This document shows positions 1 to 11,818 of a stretch of DNA of 64,000 bases, in pieces (within the stretch, counting starts at the first letter, position 1; every line of letters starts with the position of its first letter). The stretch is from Bipolaris cookei (taxonomy: Eukaryota; Ascomycota; Dothideomycetes; Pleosporales; Pleosporaceae): positions 267,501 through 331,500 of the forward strand of contig NRSV01000041.1 in assembly GCA_002286855.1 (NCBI GenBank). The letters run 5' to 3'. The notes under the pieces were generated by a model. It did not search any database and was not told where the DNA came from. It saw only the letters and a list, made by a program, of their open reading frames with translations. A program made the translations under genes and the position numbers.

Positions 1-156
1 TTAGTGTCACCAGAGCTTCGCCAGGCCATGCTGAAAGTTCTGCTTGGTGTGGCTACGCGCAGACCTGGTGAAGAAGAACGGACCGCAAGCGCGGATAAGT
101 TTGTTAGGAAAGGCACTGTGGGTAGTGATACAAAGATGGAAGGCAGCAAAGAGTGA
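1..156 (+). CDS. 3' end of an unidentified gene (partial)
   Basis: Frame 1 is open from the first base of the window to a TGA at 154-156, giving about 51 residues that read like a natural C-terminus: an amphipathic LRQAMLKVLLGVATRR stretch followed by a charged Gly/Ser/Lys tail. No motif identifies the family. The gene would begin to the left of the window. The opposite strand also has a short open frame here, but its composition is less protein-like. The 294 bases between this stop and the UTP22 start would serve as its terminator and the UTP22 promoter. Treat this as a probable coding end rather than a certain one. Confidence 0.45.
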   Translation, partial: LVSPELRQAMLKVLLGVATRRPGEEERTASADKFVRKGTVGSDTKMEGSKE

Positions 157-450
157 ACGATTAGGCAGGCGTATTCGCACAGAAGGAATAGAATTATATG
201 AATGTATTAGAGTGCCGTGATGACCACTCAAGAAAACAAAACTAAAGTTTATATCGTGGCAAGCTGTTCCCCTCACCGAGTCTGAGTGAGGGGGTCATAC
301 ATACAGAAACGCGCATTAGCTGTCATGACTGACCCTAGTACGTAGCACCCAGGCATGACATGCTACATCCCTGCTTATCGATAAAGCACACCCGCGGGAA
401 AAGTTCCAGAGAAATTTCGCGTCGCATGCGACAACCTCCACCACGCGAAA

Positions 451-3400
451 ATGGCACCGCCCGCAATTAAACGAAGAAAACTCAAGCACACCGACTCGGA
501 AGCAGAGAGCGAAAGGGGCTTTGCCGACTTTGACGAAACTAACAGCGGTGCGGATTTGAATGGGAGCGACGCTGAAGATGGGTACAATGAGAGCGACGAC
601 CTCTCCATGGACGGCGCACAAGAGATGGAGGATGGCGACGACGACGACGAAAATGAAAATATGAGCGAAGAAGAGGAAGAAAGCTCCGAAGCTGAGGAGC
701 TCATTCAGGAAAGCAAGAAGCAGAACCCAAGCACCAAAGCCACGAGCGCACCAAAGCCACCCAAGCGGCCAGCACCTAGTCTCCAGGACAGCGTCTACAC
801 TGCGGAGTCCTTCAAATCAAACATTTTCAAGCTTCAGGTAGACGAGCTGCTTGAACAGGTCAAACTCAAGTATGGCAAGAAGGAAGTACCCGCTGAGAAT
901 GCAATGCGAACCCTCAAGACTATAATCGAGCAGATTCCTAGCCACGATCCACTTTCAGTAAGTTAGGATCTTTGTATAAACCATCAGCAAATACTAAAAT
1001 ATTATAGATTGTTGAGGCCGAGAAGGCGCTCAAATCAGCTGGAGTCGCCATTCCCTTCCCCAGCCCTCACCCACCGAAAGACGCTTTATACAAACTGCAA
1101 TACGAACGACCTGCGAGCATAAACGCAACCGGTAGCTACCCTCTCAAAACCGCAACTCGAGCTGAAGAGAGGTTTGCGATTGATCTTGTCGTGACCATGC
1201 CGAAGAGTCTGTTCCAAGACAAGGACTATCTGAACTACCGATACTTCTACAAGCGCGCATACTATCTGGCTTGCTTGACGGCGGGAGTCAAGGCCTCAAA
1301 AGAGCACAAGTTTGATCTGTTCTTTGACCGTTTGAATGGGAATCAGCTTCAGCCTATCCTTGTTGTGCGACCGAGTGGCAACGGCGATGCGGACGATTTT
1401 TCTAGCTCAAAATGCCAGATCAACGTGCTGGTGGCGCTCCCAGAACACACTTTTGCCCAGAATAAGCTTTTACCAACCTCTAGTTGTGTCCGACCCAAAG
1501 GTAGCGAGGATGAAACGTCGAGCAAAACGCTCACAGCGACGCCTTTCTACAACAACAGCCTGCAATCTGATGCAAACATCACATCATACCTCAAGCTTTT
1601 GCACGGCACGGCCTCGAAGGCTGAAGCTTTCAAGGATGCATGCATACTGGGGCGCATTTGGCTGAAGCAACGCGGATTTGGCAGTCAGATTCGCAAAGGA
1701 GGGTTCGGAAACTTTGAGTGGGCTGCCATCATGGCTATTCTGCTTCAGTCGAATGCTGGAACAGGTGCTCAGTCAGTCTCTTCAAGTTTTAGCAGTTATC
1801 AACTATTCAAGTCGACGCTGCAGTTTCTGTCGCGTGGAGATCTAACGAAGAAGCCATTCATCTTCCAAGCATCCAACATCACTATCCCCAAGACAGAGAC
1901 CGCCCCCGTCGTCTTTGACGGACCACGGGGACAGAACGTGTTGTTCAAGATGATGCCCTGGTCGTACAAGCGTCTGCAATCAGAAGCAAAGTCTACTGTC
2001 GACATGTTGAGCGATTCTGTATTCGATCAGTTTGATGCAGCCTTCATTCTGAAGACTGAACTGCTCAAGTACCGCTATGATGCAACACTGAAGATTCCCC
2101 TTGCCTCGCTTGGCCTCGAAGCTGGAAGCGAAGAATACGATTCGCAGCTTGGCGAAACCTGTCGAAAGATACACAGCACCCTGACCCGTGCGCTGACCGA
2201 TCGTATCACCGCTGTATCGTTCACTATGCCCGAGGAGGAAAGCTGGTCAATATACTCAAGGCGCCCTCAGGAGAAGCAAAGCAAGAGCATCCTTATCAGC
2301 TTCGAAACAGATCCTGCCAACGCCGCTCGCACCGTGGATCATGGACCTCCAGCAGAAAACAAACAGGAGGCTGCTGTCTTCCGCAAGTTTTGGGGTGAGA
2401 AAGCTGAGCTCAGGCGCTTCAAAGACGGAAGTATTCTGGAGAGTGTTGTTTGGACGGCCAAAGACACATCAGCGTCCGTTATAGAGCAACTTGTTCTCTA
2501 TATACTTGGCAGACACCATGGTACACAGGCGTCTGAGCAAGCCAGGTTCACAATTGATGCATTCGGCCACCTTGTAACAGCAGGTCGTATGCAGGGACAG
2601 TCTGGGACCGCGCCCTTTCTCCCCATTATGAACGCGTTTAGTGCCATGGAAAAAGACATTCGGGACTTGGAAGAGCTACCACTGCAACTTCGCCATCTAA
2701 GAGCTGCCGATCCACAATTACGCTATGCGTCTGTTGACGTTCCAACTAAGGGCCATGCTCCAGCATCAGTTGTATTGCAATTCGAAGGCTCTGGGCGCTG
2801 GCCGGACGACTTGTGCGCCATCCAGCGGACTAAGATTGCTTTCCTCCTCCGAATGGCTGAGCTTCTACATAAACTGGAGTCCGGCTATATTGCCCGTGTA
2901 GGCATGGAAAATCCCTCACAACCGGCTCAGAACCAGGCATTTCTGGATGTGACAGTGGCTACGGGCTTCACGTTCCGCATTCGCATCTACCATGACCGTG
3001 AGCCTACGCTATTCGAACGCCAGATCAAGGACAAATCATTGGACACTCAATCACGCGAGTCTGCTGCCGCTTCTCTGGCACTATACAAGCGCGAATTCAT
3101 CCAATCGCCCCAACATTCGCAAGCATTGCAGACGCTCTGTACCAGATTCTTGGCACTTTCACCAGCGATACGATTGACAAAGAAATGGTTTGCGTCACAT
3201 TTGCTCGCACCGCACTTTTCGCCCGAGCTCATTGAACTATTTGTTATACGAACATTCCTACAGCCTCAGCCATGGCCTGTACCATCAACAGCCACAACAG
3301 GTTTCTTACGAACCTTGTCGTGGATCAGTCGATGGGACTGGCGCCATGTCCCTTTGATCGTGGATTTCTCGACATCCTTCTCCGCTAATCCTGCAAATCT

Positions 3401-4121
3401 TGAAGACACTTCTTTGAAGGGCATGAAGTCGGAAGATCTCGACCGCTTACGAACACGCTTCGAGGCATGGCGACATATCGATCCCGCCATGAATCGCGTC
3501 GTACTTTTTGCAGCTACAAACATCGACGAGGAAGGCACGACTTGGACAGACAAAGCAAAGCCGCAAAAGGTCGTCGCTGCGCGTTTAACAGCTCTGGCCA
3601 AAACAGCCACACAGGCTGTTCGCGCAGACGAAGATGGTTTGTTAAAGCATATCAGCAACAACAAAGACACATCCAGAGCATACGATGCTCTAAGCCCAGA
3701 GACCCTCTTCGTCCCCAGCATATCAGAATTCGACATCGTAATTTCCATCTCCTCAAGACACAGCCTCAAATCATCCAAATCCCGCAAACCCATCACCCAA
3801 TTCAAAAACCTTGACCTCCAAAAGTCATCAAGTCCCTTGCCCGCACCAATTCCTCTCCCCCAACTCTTTGCTGAGGAACTCTCAGAAGTCTACGGCGACG
3901 CGGTGCTGTGGTTCTGGGATCCAGAGAGTCTGAATAAAATTGTTGGACTGTGGAACCCGGTTGTTACGGGCCAGAGAAGCTGGAAGATTAAGGTTGGGTG
4001 GAATGGTGTACCTGTAGGGAAAATGGACAAGGCTGAGATTAGGGTGAATAAAGAGGCGATTGTGCATGAGGTTAGGAGGTTGGGTGGGGAGCTTGTAAAG
4101 AGTGTTGAGGCTAAGTTTTGA
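451..4121 (+). CDS. UTP22: U3 snoRNP protein Utp22 / Nrap family (pre-rRNA processing)
   Basis: Two exons, 451-957 and 1008-4121, join in phase 0 across a 50-bp intron (GTAAGT donor, TACTAAA-like branch, TATAG acceptor) to give about 1206 residues, close to yeast Utp22. The first 110 residues are a nucleolar-type acidic tail with basic KRRK near the start and a long Asp/Glu run; the rest has the Nrap architecture of tandem nucleotidyltransferase-like and all-helical domains, with no obvious catalytic triad. In yeast the family acts in the small-subunit processome with Rrp7 and casein kinase 2 and supports early 40S assembly in the nucleolus. The start is the first in-frame ATG, and the reading frame is clean throughout. 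Family assignment rests on recognisable conserved blocks such as GFGNFEWA and the FWGEKAELRRFKDGSI region. Confidence 0.93.
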
Positions 4122-4803
4122 GCTAGGGTTGTAAATAGCATGGAAGTTCGAATCTAAGTGCATTTTTCCAAATTACGATTCCAGATCTGAGGAAATGATA
4201 TGCTGATATTCGTAAAATGGAACGAAGCCAATAGGAATGCCAGTATTCTCCCCCATCCCTACTCTTCTTGTACTCATGTAACCCAAAGTGGCTCAGTCAG
4301 CACAAGTGGATCTTGCACACCAACCCCGAGTCCATACTTCATCCTCACCTGCCACACCCAGCTACTTCCTCCATTCTCCAATTAGGCAACCACAAAAAAC
4401 ATACCATTTTGCAAGATCAAGCGTTTATTCGGACCTCCGGCATATGAGCGAGGCTGAGCACCGCTAGTACCCGCTTGGATCTAGATCTGGAGGATGAGGG
4501 TCTGAGCTTCAGACGCACGATGAAGCTTGATTGAGACTTTGATGGATTTTTTGCTATGTTGAAGAGCGAGGTTGCGATCAGTTTTGCGAAAGTTGGGGGA
4601 GATGAGGGAGGGGCGGAGGATGGGGCGGGGGGGAGATAGAGGCGAAAAATACTGGAAGGGCTGAAGAATGAGGTTAGTAGGATTTAGGAGGAAGGAGTGC
4701 GAGTTGTATAATGGATGAGGTGAGAAGGTGGAATTGAGAATAGAACTTTACCTTTTTTCCCCTCTACGACGTGTGCATACGTTGTGAGATTGTATTCGAT
4801 AAA
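4122..4803. other. Intergenic stretch, UTP22 to carboxylesterase
   Basis: About 680 bases without a credible gene. It holds the UTP22 3' region and, around 4610-4640, a purine/G-rich run. I see no RNA gene or repeat in it. Confidence 0.5.
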
Positions 4804-6418
4804 ATGAGCTGTAACACACCTTTTGGTTCGTTCGAGGGCTGGAGGAGAGATGGCGTGGTGCAGTATCGAGGTATCAAGTATGCGTCTTTGAGGGATCATA
4901 TGGCGTCTCCTGAACTGGTTATTGGGTATGGGCCTGAAAAGGTGGACGCGACAGAGTTTGGGTATGTTGGATTTTGCTTCTCCTCTTTCTAAACTTCCTC
5001 GTTTCTGCAGATTTTCAGGTCAAGTCTTTGAAAAGCTAATGCTTTGGAACAATAGGCCCCGCGCACCTGCAATGGATGGTTGCGCCTTTGAGCAATCCAC
5101 ACTGATACAGTGTGATATTAGCGGCGGTCTTGATTTGCCCATGTCAGGCACGGAGTGTTTGAATCTGAATGTGACTATTCCTTTTAACACTCCTGTGTTT
5201 GGAGCACTGCCAGTCATGGTCTTTATTCATGGTGGTGGCTTTATCATGGGTGGGGCACACTGGCCGCAATATGATCCTTGTCGGCTGGTCAAAATGTCTG
5301 TGGAAATGGACATGCCTGTTGTCGTGGTCAATACCAATTTTCGCCTAGGCATACTGGACAACTTGACGAGCGAGGAGTTGAGAAGAGCGGGATATCCTGG
5401 GAATAACAGCTTGAGGGATCAGCTGTGCGTGCTGAGATGGGTGAAGAGATTCATTGGAAGTTTTGGAGGGGGTAAGAACAATGTTATGGTATTTGGAGAG
5501 AGTGCTGGTGCTAGTGAGTCTGATGTTCACTCGTTCCGTTCTCTGCTGAGTGAGTGGCTTTGTGAGGGAGCGCATACTGACGTGAAGTGAGTGTCGGTGT
5601 TGCATCAGCTGAGTGCTGAAGAGCCACTCTTCAAGCGTGCGATCAGCATGTCCGGGACACCGCTCATGCTTAAGCCAATATCTACATCCACTGTCGAAGC
5701 ATCTTATGACAACATTATAAAATCTCAAGGGCTCGAAAGCGCTTTAACGCGAGAAAGAACCAACCGCTTTCTCAGCATCAGTCCGAAAGAACTTGTCGAA
5801 AAAAACCCCATGAACGTTCCCCTCATCCCTTTCCAGGACAACAACATTCTTCCTTAAACCCTGACGTTCGCGGACTTGCAAAACAACAATTTCTCGCCTT
5901 TGAACAATACGTTTTGCGAAGAACTCTTCATCGGCTCTTGTACTCATGATGGTAAGGTTTTCTTCTCCATGGGTCTATCTTCTCTCTTCCCACATATCAC
6001 GTCGGCTCTCATTTCCTCCTTCTCTCGCTCCCTTTCTGCATCGGCGGCTCAAATCGTTCTTTCTACATACGGCATCAATTTTTCGACACCCGACGACGAA
6101 GCAAAAGATTCCATCGTGGACCTAGCTACAGACATCGCATATTATGCACCTACGCAACACAATGCGCGCGCCTTCAAGGGAAAAGCTTGGACATACAGAT
6201 TCAATCAAGCAAATCATTTGGATGGGATGTTCAAGGGAAAGAGTATGCATTTGCTTGATGCGGCATTCTTGTTCCAGAACTTCAATGATCATATGGACGA
6301 TGAAGCGAAGGAGATGGCTAGGAGGTTTGCAGAAGAATTTGTAGTGCTTGTGAATGGAAAGGCAAGTGTAACATGGGAAGATAGTTATGAAAAGACTTTA
6401 CGGCAAGGGTGGTTGTGA
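4804..6418 (+). pseudogene. Type-B carboxylesterase/lipase, interrupted by one stop
   Basis: Exons 4804-4961, 5056-5513 and 5592-6418 join in frame through introns of 94 and 78 bp to give 480 codons. The product is an alpha/beta-hydrolase of the carboxylesterase/cholinesterase family: GIKYA near the N-terminus, the oxyanion-hole segment FIHGGGF, GNNSLRDQ, and the nucleophile elbow FGESAG with the serine at about residue 202. A late SMHLLDAAFLF segment probably carries the catalytic histidine. The frame is broken by TAA at 5855-5857, about codon 294, while the same frame continues with family-like sequence for another 187 codons. CAA to TAA would fit a RIP-type change. With the stop the protein loses its last 40%, including the histidine. 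A sequencing error cannot be excluded. The neighbouring genes are an SDR, a P450 and a hydrolase. Confidence 0.8.
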
Positions 6419-7335
6419 GGAGAATAAATTGGAGAAATTGGTAAGAGATGAAAAGGTGGATTTAAATGAACTGAGTGGAGCGTGGGATCTGTTTCTCGCT
6501 GGCAAATGAATAGGAGGCCATGGATTAAAATCCACGATAAGGCCAAGTAGAACTAATAGGTAAATTAGCATACCAAGTCTAATCGCTTGATGGTGCGCGA
6601 ATGCTAGACGAAGATTTGGGAGTTGTGAGAAGGCGCTATGCCAAAATCAACGAAACCACATACTTAACACTTTACCAAGTTAGACAATAGGTTTTTGAAT
6701 GTATCTTCTCGAAGTTGACTTACTGAAATAAATCCAGGGTCCAATCATCCGCGTAGTAGTACTGAAAAATACCTGGCAGGTGCTGAGAAGCATCATGCGG
6801 CATAACTAAAAAAACCAAAGACACCATTGCTAAAATGTAAATGTTCCTTTCATACTGCGTAAAATGCTTTGCGAGGTGTCCCACAAGATTACGTCCTGAC
6901 CACTCTCACCCCGCACGTTTCAAGTAGTCCAGTGAGGGGTATCTCGAAGTTCCCCACGACAATTCCAGCAGGTTGCATGTGGGGTCACTCCATCACCGTA
7001 CCCGCGTCCAGTAACCACAGGGACTCGCAGAACCGGAGAACTTATGGGCCCGGCAAAGATGCGACGTCGGATGTGGGGCTTTGATGGGACGCCTCTGAAT
7101 AACTTGTCGCGGCGGCACATGTTATCCGACAAATCCCTTTTCTTAATATTCCCAAGACTCGCTGGGAATAGAGTTAGTATACTAGCAGAATCTCTTACGT
7201 GAATTCTCCTTTCTTTGCACTGCAATTTTTCTTGAAACACACACTCCGTTAGGTGAATTACATCGTGCACACTGTATCCCCATATCCACCAGTAAGATTC
7301 TACAAACCCCCTCCAACCCGTGCCCAAAAGCAACA
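6419..7335. other. Intergenic stretch upstream of the SDR
   Basis: About 920 bases with no open frame that resembles a protein family and no RNA gene I can see. It contains the esterase 3' side and presumably the SDR promoter. Confidence 0.5.
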
Positions 7336-8283
7336 ATGTCCAAACCCGTAGCTATCGTAACAGGCGCCGGCTCAGGCATCGGCTTAGCAACAGCAACCCA
7401 CCTGCACTCCCTAGGCTACAAAGTCGTCATCGCCGACCTAAATCCCACCTCAGGCCAACGCGTCGCCTCCACCCTGGGCGCAGACGCCCTCTTCCACCAA
7501 ACAGACGTATCATCATACAAATCGCAAGCGCAGCTCTTCAAGCGCGCCTACGAATGGGGCGGCAACCGCCTTGATTTCTGCCATGCCAACGCTGGAATCG
7601 ACGATCGGCAGAATATTTTTGAGGGCATGGACAAGGAAGAGGTGGATGAGGAGGGGTTGGTTAAGAAGTTGAATACAAAGACTATAGATGTGAATCTTGA
7701 GGCTGTGATACAGGGGCTTTGGCTGTTCAAGTATTATGTGAGGAGGAGTAAGGAGGCAGGTGGGGGAAAGGGGTGGTTTGTTGCTACGAGTAGTTCGATG
7801 GGGTTGTAGTAAGTATTCATTCTTTATACTCTGTAATCCCCTTACAAGAAGAAAAGATGTTTAGAAATAGAGTTGAGCTAACAGTAAGGGAAAAATAGCT
7901 TCATGCCACAGTGCCCCCAGTACACAGCCAGCAAATACGGTGTCATAGGCTTAGTCCGGGCTTCTGCCCCAAACTTCATCAAGGAAAACATCACCGTCAA
8001 CGCTATATGTCCGGCTTTTATCCTGACGAATCTTTGTCCTCCAGAAATAGCGGCATGCTGGCCAAAAGAACATGTTACCCCGTTGTCGACTGTGCTCAAG
8101 GCTATTGATGCGTTTTTGAAAGATGATAAGTTGACAGGACAGGCGGTCGAGTTGTCTCAGGAAAATATCTATTTCAGACAGCCTGTTGATTATGTGAATG
8201 AAAGTCAGCGATGGATTGGGCTTGAGAGCGATAAGATTTGGAATGAGTGGTACAAGGAGCCACCAAAGAGGAATGGGTATTAA
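7336..8283 (+). CDS. Short-chain dehydrogenase/reductase (15-PGDH-like)
   Basis: Exons 7336-7808 and 7899-8283 join through a 90-bp GTAAGT...ATAG intron to give 285 residues, normal for a classical SDR. The NAD(P)-binding Rossmann motif TGAGSGIG lies at residues 9-16, an acidic residue follows strand 2 (IADLNP, suggesting NAD preference), the structural NAG motif is near residue 90, the catalytic serines are at about 152-154, and the YxxxK pair is Y166/K170. The best resemblance is to the NAD-dependent 15-hydroxyprostaglandin dehydrogenase-like fungal SDRs; the substrate cannot be inferred. It is the only member of the 4.8-11.6 kb block that I can read without a stop or frameshift. It converges on the P450 relic, with under 100 bases between their ends. 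Confidence 0.88.
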
Positions 8284-8367
8284 AATTAGTCATGGTTCCG
8301 TTGTAGATATGAAAAAAATATAAAAATCGCTCTCGTGATTAAAAAGGAAAAGAAACAATTTCTCCAT

Positions 8368-10147
8368 TTAAAAACCCAACCCTTCCTCTTCCGCTCTCCT
8401 ACTTTCGTCTCGCATGATGATAGCATGCTTCTCGCTTCTGGGACGGATATCGCATTCTAACCGCTGCGGCACGCTGAAGAAGCCTGGTTCCATACTCGCA
8501 TTGACGGGAACTTCATTACCGTCTTTGCCTTTTTTCTTCAATAGATTGAAGCTCCACAGGGCGCAGGATACGTTGATGAATTGAGAGCGCTCAGCAACAT
8601 GAACATCAGGGCATGCGCGTCTACCTGCGCCATAGGTAAAGTGGTCGCGCTCAGAGGCGTCGGCGGTGTTCATGTAGTGTGCCGCAAATGCGGTGTGATT
8701 GAGGTAGCCCGAAGGGTCGAAAGCACTCGAATTAGACCATGCATTGGGATCATAATGGATAGCCCTATTTGAACGATTTGTATCAGCTCCGTGGCAAGTA
8801 CGCAAGAAAAGAGGAACGATAGAAAGTAGAAAGTGTGTGGGTAGATGACTTACTACTAATTCAACACAACTACACTCCCCTTGGGAATAAACATGCCCTC
8901 ATACCAATCATCCTCACTAGTCGCATGCGACATCTTAAACTTATTGATAGGATGCTACCTGAGCACCCCTTTAATTACACTCTTTACGTATGGCAGATTT
9001 GCTTCGTCTTCCCACCGCGGCAACCTCTTACTGCCAACCATACGATCCAACTCCTCCTGCACCCGTTTCTGCACCTTGGGGAACAACACCATACACAGTA
9101 TGAATTTGTTCAGCGTGGTACCCGTAGTTTCTGACCCGGCCTCGATGAGACCACCGCAGGTATATGCAGCAGCGAGATCATCAATACCCGCTTTGGCCGG
9201 ATCATTAAGGTAAAAAGTCTTGGTGAAGCAGTCTTTGGCTACACCAGCATCGGTATCTTGTTTGGGTCTGTTCCACAGGCCAAGATATACGGCACTGTCT
9301 TGCTCGAAGACGCGCTGGTCGCAGGACCTCCAGTTTCCCATTAACGCCTGCGGGACCCACGTTAGGGAGGAAAAAGAATCGATAGCCCATGCACCCGGTG
9401 AAGTCATCCCTGTGAAGCGATCCAGCACGCTATAGGTGCGTTTGATAAGGGGGTCATCCTAGCTAAGGATCCGGTACCCGTATGTGACTCGCATGATGAT
9501 GCTGACGGAGTAGCGGCGGTTAATTTTCATGGAGTCGTTGGGATTGTGGAGTAATTCTTTGAGTAAGACTTTGCTTTCCAAGTCCTGGACAACCTGGTAG
9601 TTTGTGCTGGTAGCTAGGTTGAGTAGGGTGTGGCTGTGCTTGCGGACACTGCGCCAGCGTGGGCTGTAGGGCGTGAAGAGTTGGCGGTGACCCGCAGATG
9701 CAACGTCTTGGGCTAAGGGGGAGGGAGGGCGCGAGGAGTAGATGCTGGACTTTCGACCCATGAGGTCTTTGACGACATTAGGTGAGGACAGCCAGATGTA
9801 ATCTGTGCCTCCGATCTTTGTGTAAAAGATATCGCCATACTGCGCGCGCCATTTGATGACCGTGTGGTGTATGGCGTTGTTGTCGGCGAGATCACGGAGG
9901 TACCCGATGAATGGGAGGTCCTTGGGTCCTGGGGGGAGATGGTGGCGTCGTGGGTCCTCCTGTTGTTGTCGTTGGTTAGTTTTCGCAGTCAAGCGTGTAA
10001 AAAGGGCGTGTTTTGTACCTTGATATAGTTTGGGAGGATGATGAAGTATATCGCTTAAAAGATTAGTATCGGTATAGTAGTGATCAAGGTAATTCTCAGG
10101 TACAAGGGACTGGCAAAAACATTTCCGACAATATCAAAAACAGCCAT
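8368..10147 (-). pseudogene. Cytochrome P450, inactivated by multiple stops and motif losses
   Basis: Reading on the minus strand from ATG 10147-10145: an N-terminal membrane anchor, then introns at 9960-10018 (59 bp) and 8765-8853 (89 bp). P450 landmarks are present in order: the proline-rich hinge LPPGPKDLPFIG, the I-helix AGSETT, a K-helix segment and the heme loop FTYGAGRRACPD. The frame is stopped at 10055-10057 (in the anchor), 9459-9461 (after GYRILS), 8955-8957 (directly after the K-helix arginine, where Trp-x-Pro is usual), 8856-8858, and in the codon split by the last intron (bases 8855, 8854 and 8764; the usual residues there are Trp-Trp). The ExxR glutamate reads Gly, and the usual Gly after the heme-ligand CP reads Asp. 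Four of the stops fit TGG to TAG. I see no way for this to encode an active enzyme. The CYP family was not assigned. Confidence 0.85.
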
Positions 10148-10619
10148 GGTAGAAGATACTAACGATTTTGACTACTGTTTCAAACTATAAATTGTCATGT
10201 TTTTTTAACGTCAAACACAGTCTATTCATATTCTTCTCTCGATCACTCGACTTCACCGGAGCTACCACTTCCTTATTACCCTTCTGCGAATGAATCGCGA
10301 TGCTGCATCAATCTGCCCGTGGGTTAGACCATTCCCCTGGGTTTTCCCCGCATTGCCTCAGCCCCACAAAGCTGCGGCAGGGACGCAGGGGTCCTCTAAT
10401 CTGACCCCATTGTGTATACGGCAATTACGCCATTGCGTCAGCAGCAATTAAACACAATTTCTACGTGGCATTTACTTGAAGTTGGTGTGGGTTTCGTTAT
10501 CTCAATCAACTAGTTATTCAGTGCGAGGTTTATTCAATATCATCAAAATACTCTCCCTACATTACCATCTTGGCTCCAACTCCGTATTCCTCAAATATCA
10601 ACAATACCAGCAACAAAAA
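10148..10619. other. Intergenic stretch between divergent P450 and hydrolase relics
   Basis: About 470 bases forming the shared upstream region of two divergently oriented broken genes. The 10300-10400 part is rich in CCCC/GGGG runs. No gene was seen. Confidence 0.5.
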
Positions 10620-11559
10620 ATGCCACTTGAGCACTCCTCCTCACGTCGAACCCACAACCTCCACCCCGACAGCCAAAAATCCCACTACATCCTCAACGAC
10701 TACATGGACTCCTGGAAACCCCACGAAACAGTCCTAATCTAGCACGGATTCGGCCGCTACTCTGCATTCTGGTACCACTGGATCCCAGCGCTATCCCGGC
10801 ACTACCGCTTTGTAAGACGAGATCTGCGAGGACACGGATACTCGAGCTATCGTAGCCAACAACAACAAGAACAAACCGTCACATCAACTGAAAACAGTAT
10901 TGCTGAGAATAATAAAAGAGAAGAAGACAAGTAGTACGAATACAATGTCAATACGATTATCGAGGAGATAATAGATACGCTGGATCAACTTGGGTTGCAA
11001 AAAGTGCATTTTCTGGGAGAATCAACGTCGGGAATGTTGGGTAAGATACTCGCAGCAAGGCATCTAGAGTGGTTGCTCAGTCTGACTGTATGCTCACCAC
11101 CTATGCATCTACCGCCGCCTGCGCTGCAGATGTTTGCTTTCAATCACAAGGATTGATCTACTGCGTGATGGCACCTGGGGGCACGCAGGTGGACGGAAGC
11201 GTTGGCGCGAGTACCGGGTACGATTGCTATTTCAGATAGTGCATATTTGCCGTGGTATTTGGGGCAAGTGGAGGTTAGCGATGGTGAAGGGCTAGCGCAG
11301 TATGCGGAGTTTTTGTCTACACTGGGTCCGAGGCCGTGGCTAGGGAAGATTAAGGTGCCGACACTGATATTAAGTCCGACACAGAGTGCGGCTGTCAAGG
11401 TCCAGGACATGGAGGCTCTCAGACACAGTTCTAGGAAGTCATTTGGTACCGATAGATGGACCTGGGCATGAGATTTGTAACACAGGCGGAAAAGTGTCAG
11501 CAAGCGTTTCTGGGGTTCTTAGAGGGGCTGAAGATGAGGGATGACACTGCGGAGCCAAG
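10620..11559 (+). pseudogene. Alpha/beta-hydrolase (enol-lactonase-like), multiply broken
   Basis: From ATG 10620 one frame carries alpha/beta-hydrolase sequence: a strand ending TVLI followed by HGFGR (oxyanion-hole HG), then FVRRDLRGHGYSS, then the nucleophile elbow FLGESTSGMLG. It is interrupted by TAG 10740-10742, TAG 10932-10934, TGA 11154-11156 and TGA 11166-11168. Near 11450-11485 the frame also shifts: the motif containing the catalytic histidine (DGPGHEI) and the C-terminal helix (ending at TAA about 11557-11559) lie in other frames. The first stop fits CAG to TAG, because Gln or His is usual before HGFGR-type loops. The family resembles 3-oxoadipate enol-lactonase-type hydrolases. 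It lies head-to-head with the P450 relic. Confidence 0.8.
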
Positions 11560-11818
11560 TTAACATGAGTTTTAATTATTAATTGACTATTTCATAATAC
11601 AACAAGCATGTCCAAGACAAGCTGAAGAAGAACTTTTCCAGTCCTTTCGCAACCAGTCACCCACCTTTGCAGCAAACGCCGATTATGCAACCGTGAGTGG
11701 GTTTTTTCCGCCATCCCCAATGCGCCGCTATAAGAAAAATATCATACACAATGCGTAAAAGTAATTACAAGAGCCATCAAATGATGTAGACAATGGCATA
11801 TCCCAAAGCTCAAGCGTG

